Notes: a model not told the origin generated them from the letters alone. 64,000 nt of DNA from JBEVOS01 sp964563395 (GCA_964563395.1 CAZLWK010000008.1:78637-142636); one strand, 5' to 3'; counted from the stretch's first letter, positions 22,285-31,603 are shown. Translations and numbers: made by a program.

Positions 22285-24369
22285 GTGAGTCGCCTCGCGC
22301 CCCTCCTCAAGCCGGCCCGCCCGCTTCGCGGCGCGCGCAAGGACATCATGGACCTGATCGCGAAAGTGGCGGGCGGGCCACTGGCGCGCGATCTCATCCT
22401 GCTGGCGCCGCATGCGGCCATCGACCGGCGCAATCGCGTGCCCATCGCCGAGACGCGCCCGGGCGAGATCGCCACCATCGAGGTGGAGGTGGACGCGCAT
22501 TTCCCCGCCTTCCGCAACGCGCCCTATCGGGTGCGCCTGCGCGACGAAACGGGATTTCTCACCGCCTCCTATTTCAGGGCCAAGCCCGACATGATGGAGC
22601 GGCTCTGGCCGGTGGGTCAAAAGCGGCTCGTCTCCGGCAAGGTCGACATCTACGACAAGACCGGCGAGCGGCAGATGCTGCATCCCGATCATGTGGTCGA
22701 TCCGGCCAAGGGCGAGGCGCCCCCGCCGGTGGAGCCGGTCTATCCGCTGACGGCGGGCCTTCCCGGACGCACGCTGGCGCGCGCGGTGGCGCAAGCGCTT
22801 GAAGCGCTGCCCACGGACATTCCCGAATGGCTCGAACCGACCAGCGTGGCCGCGCATGGCTGGCCGGGCTTTCGCGACGCGCTTTTGCGCATGCATCGCC
22901 CACAGGAGCCGGACGACGTGGCGCCGGAAAGCCCCGCGCGCATGCGCCTCGCCTATGATGAGCTCTTCGCGCGCCAATGCGCGCTGCGCTTGCGCCGCGC
23001 GGTGCGGCGCGACACGCCCGGACGCGCCGTGATCGCCGACGGCGCGCTCGCGCAGCGCATGCTCGCCGCCCTGCCCTATGCGCCGACGGGCGCGCAAGCG
23101 CGCGCCTCCGCGCAGATCGCCAAGGACATGGCCGAGACCGCGCCCATGCTGCGCCTGCTGCAAGGCGATGTAGGCGCTGGCAAGACGCTCGTGGCGGCCC
23201 TCGCCATGGCGCGCTGCGCCGAGGCTGGGCTGCAAAGCGCGCTAATGGCGCCGACCGATATTCTCGCGCGACAACATGCGCGCACGCTTTTGCCGCTGCT
23301 GGAAAGCGCGGGAATCGCCGCCGCTGTGCTGACGGGCAAGGATAAGCCCAAGGCGCGCGAGGAGGTGATGGCCGATCTCGCGCGCGGGCGCCTCACCGTC
23401 GTCATCGGCACGCATGCGCTCTTTCAGGAGGAGGTCGCGTTCAAGGATCTCGCGCTCATCGTCATCGATGAGCAGCACCGCTTCGGCGTCAGCGATCGGA
23501 TGCGCCTCGTCGCCAAGGGCGCCAATCCGCATGTGCTGGTGATGAGCGCCACGCCGATTCCGCGCACCCTCGCGCTTGCCGTGCATGGCGACATGGATGT
23601 CTCCATCCTCGATGAAAAGCCGCCCGGGCGGATGCCGATCCGTACGGTGGCGATGCCGACGACGCGGCTCGACGAAGTGGCCGAAGCGATCGCCGAGGCG
23701 GCTAAGCGCGGCGAGCGCGCCTATTGGGTGTGCCCGCTGATCGAGGAGAGCGAAGCCGTCGATCTCGCCGCCGTGGAGGATCGCTACGCCGATCTTCGGG
23801 CGCGCTTTGGCGATCATGTGGAGATCGTTCATGGCCGCATGCCGCTGGCGCAGCGCGAAGCGGCGATGGATCGCTTCCGCACCGGCGCCGCCTTCGTACT
23901 GGTCGCCACCACCGTGATCGAGGTCGGCGTCGATGTGCCGGAGGCCTCGATCATCGTGATCGAACATGCCGAGCGCTTTGGCTTGGCGCAGCTCCACCAA
24001 TTGCGCGGGCGTGTTGGGCGCGGAACGACGCGTTCATCCTGCGTGCTGCTGTGGCGTGCGCCCTTGGGGGAGGCGGCCAAGGCGCGGCTCGACGCCTTGC
24101 GGCGCAATGACGATGGGTTCGTCATCGCCGAAATCGATTACAAGATGCGCGGCGCCGGCGACGTGCTCGGCGTGCAGCAGAGCGGCATGCCGCCCTTTCG
24201 CCTCGTCGTGCCCGAGGCGCATGGGGATATGCTGATGAGCGCCGACAAGGAGGCGCGTCTCGCGATCGAGCGCGATCCGAGCTTGGAGACCCCGCGTGGG
24301 CGCGCCATCGCGGACGTCTTGGCGCTGTTCGGTTATGAAGAGGCGGCGTCGCTGGCGCGCTCTGGATGA
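22285..24369 (+). CDS. recG: ATP-dependent DNA helicase RecG
   Basis: RecG rewinds and remodels stalled replication forks and branched DNA. The 694-residue protein has the N-terminal wedge/OB domain (about 50-150), motif I GDVGAGKTLVAALA, motif II DEQHRFGV, MSATPIPRTLALA, and the C-terminal helicase lobe with VATTVIEVGVDVPEAS and LHQLRGRVGRGT. Start GTG 22285 (MSRLAPLLKPARPL). It converges on hldD with 11 bp between stops. Whether it shares a transcript with the TetR cassette upstream is open; no terminator is visible in the 63 bp gap. Confidence 0.96.
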   Translation: MSRLAPLLKPARPLRGARKDIMDLIAKVAGGPLARDLILLAPHAAIDRRNRVPIAETRPGEIATIEVEVDAHFPAFRNAPYRVRLRDETGFLTASYFRAKPDMMERLWPVGQKRLVSGKVDIYDKTGERQMLHPDHVVDPAKGEAPPPVEPVYPLTAGLPGRTLARAVAQALEALPTDIPEWLEPTSVAAHGWPGFRDALLRMHRPQEPDDVAPESPARMRLAYDELFARQCALRLRRAVRRDTPGRAVIADGALAQRMLAALPYAPTGAQARASAQIAKDMAETAPMLRLLQGDVGAGKTLVAALAMARCAEAGLQSALMAPTDILARQHARTLLPLLESAGIAAAVLTGKDKPKAREEVMADLARGRLTVVIGTHALFQEEVAFKDLALIVIDEQHRFGVSDRMRLVAKGANPHVLVMSATPIPRTLALAVHGDMDVSILDEKPPGRMPIRTVAMPTTRLDEVAEAIAEAAKRGERAYWVCPLIEESEAVDLAAVEDRYADLRARFGDHVEIVHGRMPLAQREAAMDRFRTGAAFVLVATTVIEVGVDVPEASIIVIEHAERFGLAQLHQLRGRVGRGTTRSSCVLLWRAPLGEAAKARLDALRRNDDGFVIAEIDYKMRGAGDVLGVQQSGMPPFRLVVPEAHGDMLMSADKEARLAIERDPSLETPRGRAIADVLALFGYEEAASLARSG

Positions 24370-24380
24370 AGTCGCGCCGC

Positions 24381-25373
24381 TCAGGCGTGCGAATTGTCCG
24401 ATACGAGATAAGTCTTCACATAATCTGCGACGCCTGCTTCCAGCGGCGTGAATTGCCGGTTCCAGCCGAGCGCGACGAGGCGGTTCATGTCGGCCTCGGT
24501 GAAATACTGATATTTGGCGCGGATGTCCTCGGGCGTATCCACGAAGACGATATTGGGCGCCTTGCCGAGCGCGGCGAAGAGCGCGTTCGCAAGATCGAGG
24601 AAGCTGCGCGCCTGGCCCGTGCCGACATTGAGCACGCCGCCCTGCTTCTCCGCGTCGAGAAGCCAATGCACGATCTCGGCGCAATCGCGCACATAGATGA
24701 AATCGCGCTTTTGACCGCCATCGGAATAATCAGGATGGTGCGCACGAAAGAGCGTCATCGGCTCGCCGGCGGCGGCGCGCGGGAACGCATGGGCGACGAC
24801 GCTCTTCTGCGATCCCTTATGCTGTTCGTTCGGGCCATAGACATTGAAAAATTTGAGCCCGGACCAGAGCGGCGGCGCATGGCCGCGCGCGGCCTCGCGC
24901 ACCGCGTAGAGATCGAACATCTGCTTCGACCAACCATAGGCGTTGAGCGGGCGCAGACGCGCGAGCGCCTCGAAGGAATTGTCGTCGCGAAAGCCCTGCG
25001 AACCATCGCCATAGGTCGCCGCCGAGGAGGCATAGACGAGCGGCTTGCGCGCGAGCGCGCACCAATCCCACAGGCGCTGCGAGAGATTGATGTTGGAGGC
25101 GACGATGAGGTCCACGTCGCGCTCGGTGGTGGACGAGATCGCGCCCATGTGCACGACCGCGCCGATGCGCGCCTTGTGCGTCTCCAGATAGGCGAAGAGG
25201 TTCTCCGGAGCGACGAAATCGCAGATCGGATGGCGGGCCAGATTGCGCCATTTGCCGGCTTCGGAATCGCCGAAACGGTCGCACGCGACGACCTCGCGCC
25301 CGGCGTCGGCCAACACGCCCGCAATGTTGGAGCCGATCATGCCGGCGGCGCCTGTGACCAGTATGCGGTTCAT
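24381..25373 (-). CDS. hldD: ADP-L-glycero-D-manno-heptose 6-epimerase
   Basis: HldD/RfaD makes ADP-L-glycero-D-manno-heptose for the LPS inner core. The 330-residue extended SDR protein starts RILVTGAAGMIGSNIAGVLA (NAD(P) Rossmann loop), has the Ser in YASSAATYG and the catalytic YGWSKQMFD (Tyr-x3-Lys), and the family motifs FNVYGPNEQHKG and KRDFIYVRDCAEIVHWLL. ATG 25373. It is divergent from the photolyase with about 100 bp between starts. Assignment is secure. Confidence 0.95.
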   Translation of the reverse strand: MNRILVTGAAGMIGSNIAGVLADAGREVVACDRFGDSEAGKWRNLARHPICDFVAPENLFAYLETHKARIGAVVHMGAISSTTERDVDLIVASNINLSQRLWDWCALARKPLVYASSAATYGDGSQGFRDDNSFEALARLRPLNAYGWSKQMFDLYAVREAARGHAPPLWSGLKFFNVYGPNEQHKGSQKSVVAHAFPRAAAGEPMTLFRAHHPDYSDGGQKRDFIYVRDCAEIVHWLLDAEKQGGVLNVGTGQARSFLDLANALFAALGKAPNIVFVDTPEDIRAKYQYFTEADMNRLVALGWNRQFTPLEAGVADYVKTYLVSDNSHA

Positions 25374-25435
25374 CACCGGCGCTATAGGGTCGATCCCTAG
25401 GCCGCCACAAGCGCCAGGCGAGCGCAGCGCTATCT

Positions 25436-25461
25436 TGATCCGCCCCGCAAGAGCGTCCGTA
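25436..25461 (+). promoter_or_regulatory. Putative ECF11 (RpoE/ChrR-type) sigma promoter of the photolyase operon
   Basis: TGATCC at 25436-25441 and CGTA at 25458-25461 are separated by exactly 16 bp. This resembles the TGATCC / CGTAAGA element of Rhodobacter RpoE-dependent promoters. The identical spacing occurs before the ChrR-like gene at 31613-31638. Transcription would begin at or just before ATG 25471, so the mRNA is probably leaderless; no Shine-Dalgarno is seen. Confidence 0.62.
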
Positions 25462-25470
25462 GACCACACG

Positions 25471-26928
25471 ATGCCGCGATCCGCCTCCCCCGCCGCGCCA
25501 GCCCCGGCGCCGGCCATTGTCTGGTTTCGGCAGGACCTTCGCCTCGCGGACAATCCCGCGCTGGACGCGGCGGCGCGTTCCGGCCGGCCGATCCTCGCCC
25601 TTTACGTGCTGGACGATCAAACGCCGGGCGCCTGGAGCCTCGGTGGGGCGACGCGCTGGTGGCTGCACCATTCCTTGACCGCTTTAGGCGCCGATCTTGA
25701 GGCCCGCGGCGCGCGCCTCATCTTGCGGCGCGGACGGGCGGATGAGGCGGTGCGCGCTGTCGCTGCGGAAACCGCCGCCGAGGCGATTTTCTGGAACCGG
25801 CTCTACGAGCCTTACGCCGTGGCGCGCGACACCGCCCTCAAGAGCGCGCTCGAAGCCGGCGGCGTCGCAGTGCAGAGCTTCAACAGCGCGCTCCTCAACG
25901 AACCGTGGACGCTCAAGACCGGGGCGGGCGAACCGTTCAAGGTCTATAGCCCGTTCTGGCGGGCCGCCTTGGCCAAGGGTGTCGACCGGGCGCCGCTGCC
26001 CGCGCCGAAGCGGCTCACGGCCTTCGCGGGTCCCGTGGCGAGCGATGCGCTCTCCGATTGGGCGCTCCTGCCGACCAAGCCGGATTGGGCCGGCGGCTTG
26101 GCGCGAGAATGGACCCCCGGCGAGGCCGGCGCGAAGGCTCGGCTCGCGCGCTTTTTCAAGCACGCGCTTAAGGATTATGCCGAGGCGCGCAATCTGCCGG
26201 GCGTGGAAAGCACCTCCAAGCTTTCGCCGCATCTGCGGTTCGGCGAAATCTCGCCGCTGCAGATTTGGCATGCCTGCGCGGCCCATGAGGGCAAGGCGTG
26301 CGACAAATTCCTGTCCGAGATCGGCTGGCGCGAATTCGCCTATCATTTGCTGTTTCACTATCCGGATCTGCCGCACAAAGCCTGGCGCGCCCCGTTCGAC
26401 CGATTTCCGTGGCGCAGCGATTCCAAATCGTTCAAAGCTTGGACGCGTGGGCGGACCGGCTATCCTATGGTGGACGCAGGGATGCGCGAACTCTGGGAGA
26501 CCGGCTTCATGCACAATCGCGTGCGCATGATCGCGGCCTCCTTCCTCATCAAGCATCTCATGATCGATTGGCGCGACGGCGAAGCCTGGTTCTGGGACAC
26601 CCTCGTCGACGCCGACCTCGCCAACAATGCCGCCTCCTGGCAATGGGTGGCGGGATCGGGCGCGGACGCCGCGCCTTATTTTCGCGTGTTCAATCCCGTT
26701 TCGCAGGGCGCCAAGTTCGATCCGGACGGCGCCTATGTGCGTCGCTACGTGCCCGAACTCGCGCGGCTGCCGAACGATTTCATCCACGCGCCCTGGGAGG
26801 CGCCGGCGCTGGTGCTGCAAGAAGCCGGAATTGTTCTCGGCGAGACCTATCCCCTTCCCATCGTCGATCACGCCAAGGCGCGTCAGCGCGCGCTCGACGC
26901 TTATGCTTCGCTGAAACAGGCCGCATGA
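25471..26928 (+). CDS. phrB: Deoxyribodipyrimidine photolyase (class I CPD-type)
   Basis: Photolyase uses FAD and blue light to split UV-induced pyrimidine dimers. The 485-residue protein has the N-terminal antenna domain (IVWFRQDLRLADNPAL) and the FAD-binding C-terminal domain with STSKLSPHLRFGEIS, IGWREFAYHLLFHYP, TGYPMVDAGMRELWETG, MHNRVRMIAASFL and the Trp-rich NNAASWQWVAG. ATG 25471 (MPRSASPAAP) is preceded at once by the putative ECF promoter. First gene of a phr-FAD enzyme-DUF1365-cfa operon, a set tied in Rhodobacter-type bacteria to singlet oxygen stress. Confidence 0.95.
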   Translation: MPRSASPAAPAPAPAIVWFRQDLRLADNPALDAAARSGRPILALYVLDDQTPGAWSLGGATRWWLHHSLTALGADLEARGARLILRRGRADEAVRAVAAETAAEAIFWNRLYEPYAVARDTALKSALEAGGVAVQSFNSALLNEPWTLKTGAGEPFKVYSPFWRAALAKGVDRAPLPAPKRLTAFAGPVASDALSDWALLPTKPDWAGGLAREWTPGEAGAKARLARFFKHALKDYAEARNLPGVESTSKLSPHLRFGEISPLQIWHACAAHEGKACDKFLSEIGWREFAYHLLFHYPDLPHKAWRAPFDRFPWRSDSKSFKAWTRGRTGYPMVDAGMRELWETGFMHNRVRMIAASFLIKHLMIDWRDGEAWFWDTLVDADLANNAASWQWVAGSGADAAPYFRVFNPVSQGAKFDPDGAYVRRYVPELARLPNDFIHAPWEAPALVLQEAGIVLGETYPLPIVDHAKARQRALDAYASLKQAA

Positions 26929-26959
26929 ACAAAGCGGCCCATTATTCCAAGGAGTTCGC

Positions 26960-28264
26960 ATGCGGATCGCCGTAATCGGCGCGGGGGTGTCCGGCCTTGG
27001 CGCGGCATGGGCGCTGCGCGAAACCCATGATGTCACGCTGTTCGAAAAATCGGCGCGGCTTGGCGGCCACGCCAACACGCTGACGATCGATTATGACGGC
27101 GCGGAGATCGCCGTCGACACGGGCTTCATCGTCTATAACGATCACAATTATCCGAATTTGGTGGGCCTCCTCGACCATCTGGGCGTGGAGACGTTCGCTT
27201 CCGACATGAGCTTCGCCGTCAGCGATCCCGATGGGCTTGAATGGTCCTCGAACGGATTGGGCGGTCTGTTCGCATGGAAGCGCAACATGACCAGCCCGGC
27301 CTTCCTGTGCATGCTGGGCGACATCGTGCGGTTCAGTGCGCAGGCGCGCCAGGATGTGCGCGACACCGCGCGCATCGACACAAAAACACTCGAAGATTAT
27401 GTGCGCGCGATGAAGCTGGGCCGCGGCTTCCTGCGCAATTACCTCTTGCCGATGGGCGCGGCGATCTGGTCGACGCCGGAAGACGACATGCTGCGCTATC
27501 CGGCGGCGAGCTTCCTCCGCTTCTTCGACAATCATCGCCTCCTCCACGCCAAGCGCCCGATCTGGCGCAGCGTCGTCGGCGGCAGCCAGACCTATGTCGC
27601 GGCGCTAAAACGCGCCTTGGGCGGCCGGATTCATGCAGGCGCGTGTGTCGTCGCCGTGCGGCGCACGGATGGCGGCGTGCTCGTGCGCCTCGCCGATGGG
27701 AGCGAGACGCTTTTCGATCAGGTTGTGATGGCCTGCCACTCGGACGAGGCGGCCGCGCTCCTGGGCGAGGATGCGGCGCCGGAGCGCACGCTGCTTCAAG
27801 ATATCCGCTACGCACCCAACACGGCCTATCTCCATCGCGACGAGCGCCTGATGCCGCGCCGCAAGGCGGCGTGGGCGTCGTGGAATTATCTGCGCGGGCG
27901 CGGCGCAGGCGGCGTGTGCGTCACCTATTGGATGAATCTTCTGCAGAACATCGATCGCGCGCGTCCTCTGTTCGTTACGCTTAATCCGGCAGAGCCTCCG
28001 GCGGACGACAAAGTGTTCGCCAAGCTCGCCTACGATCATCCGCAATTCGATGTCGCGGCGCTGAAGGCGCAAGGCGCGATACAGGCGCTGCAGGGCAAGG
28101 ATCGGCTCTGGTTCGCCGGCGCCTGGCTTGGCAATGGCTTTCACGAGGACGGACTGCGTTCGGGCCTTGACGTCGCCGCGCGCCTGGGCGGCCATATTCC
28201 CTGGCGCGCGCCGGCCGAAACGCCCTACCGCGAAGAGGCGCCCGCCGGAGCAGTGGCCGCATGA
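26960..28264 (+). CDS. FAD-dependent amine-oxidase-like protein
   Basis: This 434-residue protein has an N-terminal FAD Rossmann fold (IAVIGAGVSGLGAAWALRE, then LFEKSARLGGHANT) and the typical DTGFIVYNDHNYPNLVGLL of the phytoene desaturase/amine oxidase-like group that sits with DUF1365 and Cfa genes; the C-terminus WFAGAWLGNGFHEDGLRSG closes the FAD site. AAGGAG lies 6 nt before ATG. Its stop overlaps the DUF1365 start (ATGA). In related operons it is thought to modify fatty acyl chains with Cfa; that role is an inference here. Confidence 0.88.
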   Translation: MRIAVIGAGVSGLGAAWALRETHDVTLFEKSARLGGHANTLTIDYDGAEIAVDTGFIVYNDHNYPNLVGLLDHLGVETFASDMSFAVSDPDGLEWSSNGLGGLFAWKRNMTSPAFLCMLGDIVRFSAQARQDVRDTARIDTKTLEDYVRAMKLGRGFLRNYLLPMGAAIWSTPEDDMLRYPAASFLRFFDNHRLLHAKRPIWRSVVGGSQTYVAALKRALGGRIHAGACVVAVRRTDGGVLVRLADGSETLFDQVVMACHSDEAAALLGEDAAPERTLLQDIRYAPNTAYLHRDERLMPRRKAAWASWNYLRGRGAGGVCVTYWMNLLQNIDRARPLFVTLNPAEPPADDKVFAKLAYDHPQFDVAALKAQGAIQALQGKDRLWFAGAWLGNGFHEDGLRSGLDVAARLGGHIPWRAPAETPYREEAPAGAVAA

Positions 28265-29058
28265 ATTGCGCCTATGTGACCCGTACGGTTCACGTGCGCT
28301 TCACGCCGTTCAAGCGGCGGTTTTCACAGCGCCTGCTGCACCTTTATCTCGATGTCGATCGCATCGCGGACGCCGCCAAAGCGCTGCGCTTGTTCGCGTA
28401 TAATCGGCCAGGGGTGTTTTCCTTCTACGACAAGGATCATGGCGATCGAACAGGCGCGCCGCTGCGCGTCTGGGCTGAACGCATGTTTCGCGAGGCGGGC
28501 GTAGAGCTTGGCGGCGGGCGCATCGGCCTGCTCACGTTTCCGCGCGTGCTCGGCTATGTGTTCAATCCGATTTCGCTGTTCATCGGCCACGATTGCGAAG
28601 GACGCGCGCGCGGCGTGATCTACGAGGTCAACAACACGTTCGGCGAAACGCATGCCTATGTGGCGCCGCTCCAAGACGGCCCCGTGAACGCGCATGCGGC
28701 GCGAAAGAATTTGCATGTCTCGCCCTTCTTCGATGTCGCCGGCCAATACCGCTTCCGCCTGAAGCCGCCGGAACAGGATTTCCACCTTGCGGTTGAGAAC
28801 GAGGTGGAGGGGCGCATCGCCCACTCCGCCACGCTCGGCGGCGCGCGCGCCGCGCTCACGGACGGGCGGCTTCTGCGCACGCTCGTAACCTATCCGTTCA
28901 TGACGCTGCAGGTGATCGCGGCCATTCATTGGCACGCGCTCTTTTTGTGGCTGCGGGGCGCGGGCTATCGCGCCAAGCCGCATGCCCCGGTGGAGCCGGC
29001 GACAATCGGCGACCCCGATGGGGCGAACAGCCTTCCGGGTTCCTTGAAAGCAGGTTAA
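28261..29058 (+). CDS. DUF1365 domain protein
   Basis: The 265-residue protein fits DUF1365: VTRTVHVRFTPFKRRFSQRLLHLYLDVD, RIGLLTFPRVLGYVFNPISLFI, VIYEVNNTFGETHAYV and a C-terminal hydrophobic stretch PFMTLQVIAAIHWHALFLWL that may be a membrane anchor. It overlaps the FAD enzyme by 4 nt and is followed 9 nt later by cfa. The invariant phr/FAD/DUF1365/Cfa set suggests work on membrane lipids. No reaction has been assigned to the domain to my knowledge. Confidence 0.9.
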   Translation: MNCAYVTRTVHVRFTPFKRRFSQRLLHLYLDVDRIADAAKALRLFAYNRPGVFSFYDKDHGDRTGAPLRVWAERMFREAGVELGGGRIGLLTFPRVLGYVFNPISLFIGHDCEGRARGVIYEVNNTFGETHAYVAPLQDGPVNAHAARKNLHVSPFFDVAGQYRFRLKPPEQDFHLAVENEVEGRIAHSATLGGARAALTDGRLLRTLVTYPFMTLQVIAAIHWHALFLWLRGAGYRAKPHAPVEPATIGDPDGANSLPGSLKAG

Positions 29059-29067
29059 ATTCTCATC

Positions 29068-30318
29068 ATGCACGCTCTTTTGGAACAGCCGCAGGACGGC
29101 GCCATCGTGCGCGCCACGCCGGCATTGATCGCCGGCCTCGAGGGTGCGCCCGCGCGCGCGAAGGCGACGCTGCTCATCTGCCTCAATCTGCGCGCCGGCC
29201 TCTTGAACATGACGCTGCCCAATGGGCGCACGCTGGCGTTCGGCGACGGAGTCGGGCCAAGCGTGGCCATGCATGTGCGCGATTGGCGCTTCGCCGACCG
29301 CGTCTTGAGCGACGGCGATATCGGCTTCGGCGAAGGCTTCGCCGCCGGCGATTGGGATACGCCCGATCTGGCCGCCCTGCTCAGTTTCCTCGCCGACAAC
29401 GCCGAACGCATTTCGCGCATCTTCCGGGGCAATCCGATCGCGCAGGCGGTGCATTATGTGCGCCATCTCCTGCGCGACAATTCTCGCGAGGGCGCCAAGC
29501 GCAACATTCATGCGCATTACGATCTGGGCAATCGCTTCTACGCGGCCTGGCTCGACCCGACGATGACCTATTCCTCCGCGCGCTTCGATCTGGCGCGCGA
29601 CCGCGATCTGGAGGCGGGACAGCGCGCGAAATATCACGCCCTCGCCGCGCATCTGCAGCTGAAGCCGGGCGATCACGTGCTGGAAATCGGGTGCGGCTGG
29701 GGCGGATTCGCGGAGATCGCGGCCGCCGAATATGGCGCGCGCGTGACGGGCCTCACGATCAGCGCCGAGCAGCACGCCTTCGCATCCGAACGCATGCAAC
29801 GCGCCGGCCTTGGCGACCGCGTCGAGATCCGCATGCAGGATTATCGCGACGTGGACGGCAGTTTCGACAAGATCGCGTCGATCGAAATGTTCGAAGCGGT
29901 GGGCGAAAAATATTGGCCCACCTATTTCGGCAAGGTGGCGGACGTATTGAAGCCGGGCGGCGCGGCGGCGCTGCAGATCATCACCATCCGTGACGACCTC
30001 TTCCCGATCTATCGCAAGCGCACGGATTTTATTCAGCGCTACGTGTTCCCGGGCGGGATGCTGCCGTCGATCTCACGCTTGCGCGACGAGGCGGCCCGCG
30101 CGGGCCTCTCATGGCGCAAGGCGGAAGCCTTCGGCCCCTCCTATGCCGACACGCTGGCGGAATGGGCGCGCCGGTTCATCGCGCGCTGGGATGAAGTGCG
30201 CCTGCTCGGCTTCGACGAGCGCTTTCGGCAGCTCTGGCGGTTCTATCTCGGATATTGCGAGGCGGGTTTCCGCACCGGGCGGACTGACGTGATCCAGCTG
30301 GCGCTCAGCAAAAGCTGA
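29068..30318 (+). CDS. cfa: Cyclopropane-fatty-acyl-phospholipid synthase family methyltransferase
   Basis: Cfa-type enzymes transfer a methylene/methyl group from SAM to unsaturated acyl chains in membrane phospholipids. The 416-residue protein has the N-terminal sterol-carrier-like domain, NIHAHYDLGNRFYAAWLDPTM (shortened here), SAM motif I VLEIGCGWGGFAE, GLTISAEQHAFA, and FEAVGEKYWPTYFGKV. It is the last gene of the photolyase operon and converges on the DUF6134 gene with 10 bp between stops. Product could be a cyclopropane or a methyl-branched acyl chain. Confidence 0.93.
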   Translation: MHALLEQPQDGAIVRATPALIAGLEGAPARAKATLLICLNLRAGLLNMTLPNGRTLAFGDGVGPSVAMHVRDWRFADRVLSDGDIGFGEGFAAGDWDTPDLAALLSFLADNAERISRIFRGNPIAQAVHYVRHLLRDNSREGAKRNIHAHYDLGNRFYAAWLDPTMTYSSARFDLARDRDLEAGQRAKYHALAAHLQLKPGDHVLEIGCGWGGFAEIAAAEYGARVTGLTISAEQHAFASERMQRAGLGDRVEIRMQDYRDVDGSFDKIASIEMFEAVGEKYWPTYFGKVADVLKPGGAAALQIITIRDDLFPIYRKRTDFIQRYVFPGGMLPSISRLRDEAARAGLSWRKAEAFGPSYADTLAEWARRFIARWDEVRLLGFDERFRQLWRFYLGYCEAGFRTGRTDVIQLALSKS

Positions 30319-30328
30319 AGCGCCGGCG

Positions 30329-30985
30329 TCAGGTCGGCGCGCTTTCGATCGGGCTCACGAGGCGATACTCGATGCGCTGGCCGCGCGCGGTGAAGGCGCA
30401 CGCCACCCAACGACCTTCCGCATCGTACCAAAGATCGAGCTCTTCGCTGCCGCGCACATGGAAACGCTCGGCGACAAGAGCGCGCCCGCCCACATTGATG
30501 GTTTCGCGGCCCTTGCGTTCCACGGCGAGGGCGATCGGCTGACCCGTCTGCGTGTCGATGAAGGAATCGCCTTGCAGCGCCGTGCGCGTCCACCAGGTCG
30601 TGGGCGCGGCGTCGGCGGAGAAGGTGCGCGCGGTCTCGCCCGCGCGCGCGACGAGGCCGCCCTGCCCGCGCCGCACATTGACCTCGGTGCGCCGTCCATC
30701 CTTGAGCGTGGAGCATTGCACGCTCTGCACGCGCGCGCCTGTCCAGGTCTCGGTGCACGCCTGCTCGAAACGGAACGCCGTGATGGGGCCCACATTAACC
30801 CGCAGCGCAACATTGTTGCGTACGCTGAGGCCAGCTTCGGTGCGCGTCACCTCGATGACGTGGCGCCCGAAGGACGAGCCATTGCGCAGGACCTCGAACT
30901 CAAGCCGGCCGGGGCTAGCGGCCGCGAGCGCGACGGGCGCGGCGGCGGCGAGGCTGAGGGCGATCAAGGCGGCGCGGAATTTCAT
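30329..30985 (-). CDS. DUF6134 family secreted protein
   Basis: This 218-residue protein starts with a signal peptide (MKFRAALIALSLAAAAPVALA) and continues as a beta-rich domain with LEFEVLRNGSSFGRHVIEV, FRFEQACTETWTG, TTWWTRTALQGDSFIDTQTG and LWYDAEGRWVACAF. I recognise it as the DUF6134 type that often accompanies cfa/photolyase operons; function is unknown. It probably acts in the periplasm. It follows the ChrR-like gene by 9 nt, so both should share the ECF-like promoter at 31613-31638. GGAGCC precedes ATG. Confidence 0.8.
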   Translation of the reverse strand: MKFRAALIALSLAAAAPVALAAASPGRLEFEVLRNGSSFGRHVIEVTRTEAGLSVRNNVALRVNVGPITAFRFEQACTETWTGARVQSVQCSTLKDGRRTEVNVRRGQGGLVARAGETARTFSADAAPTTWWTRTALQGDSFIDTQTGQPIALAVERKGRETINVGGRALVAERFHVRGSEELDLWYDAEGRWVACAFTARGQRIEYRLVSPIESAPT

Positions 30986-30994
30986 CGACGGCTC

Positions 30995-31603
30995 CTATCT
31001 CCACAAAAGAAACGACGCGGCGCGCTCAGCGATCCCATGGAAACGCATGCGCCCCGAGGACACGATCAGGCAGACGCAATCGTCGCCGCGCATCGCCACG
31101 GGGGCATGCTCGTCGCCGGAATCGGCGAAGCAGACATCGCCCGGCTCATAAAGGCCGGTTTCGTCTTCAAAGGCGCCGCGCAAGACGAGCGTGCGCTCCT
31201 CACCCGTATGGCCATGCTCCGGCAGCACGCTGCCGCCCGCGAGGCGAATGAGGCGCGCGCCGGGCGTCGGCAATTTCAGCGTCAACACGCCCGGCAGCGG
31301 CCGGCGCCAGCGCACGGCGTCCGGATCGAGCAAGGCAAGTTCGACGGCGGCGCGCGCGCGTCTGAAATCCCCAAGCGCTTCCGGCGCGGGGCTTCGCGGC
31401 GGGGCCAATTCAGGCGGGGCCGACTCCGGCGTCATCCGCTCCAGCAGCGCCGCGCCCAGATCGTCGGCCAGGTCGGCGAGCAGGCGCTCCTGCGGGCGCA
31501 TCGCGAGGCGCGCCTCCAAAAGGAGGCGTTCACCGCTTGAGGCGGCGCCCGCCGCTGCGTCCATGACGAGCGGCAGGAGGTGGGCGTCGTCTTGCAGCTT
31601 CAC
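30995..31603 (-). CDS. ChrR-like cupin anti-sigma factor lacking the N-terminal zinc ligands
   Basis: The 202-residue protein aligns along its length with ChrR, the anti-sigma partner of ECF11 RpoE that responds to singlet oxygen. The C-terminal cupin keeps its metal ligands (His130, His132, Glu136 in EHGHTGEE and His166 in GDEHAP). In the N-terminal anti-sigma domain, alignment through AAAG and LLEARLAMRPQER shows Arg32, Arg36 and Glu39 where ChrR has His31, Cys35 and Cys38, so zinc cannot bind in the usual way. Start GTG 31603 fits a leaderless mRNA from the promoter just upstream. No sigma gene is adjacent. Confidence 0.78.
   Translation of the reverse strand: MKLQDDAHLLPLVMDAAAGAASSGERLLLEARLAMRPQERLLADLADDLGAALLERMTPESAPPELAPPRSPAPEALGDFRRARAAVELALLDPDAVRWRRPLPGVLTLKLPTPGARLIRLAGGSVLPEHGHTGEERTLVLRGAFEDETGLYEPGDVCFADSGDEHAPVAMRGDDCVCLIVSSGRMRFHGIAERAASFLLWR

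Noticed and set aside
28324..29799. Reverse frame of 491 codons across DUF1365 and cfa
   Set aside because: It spans two real forward genes and their junction, has no domain and no start signal.
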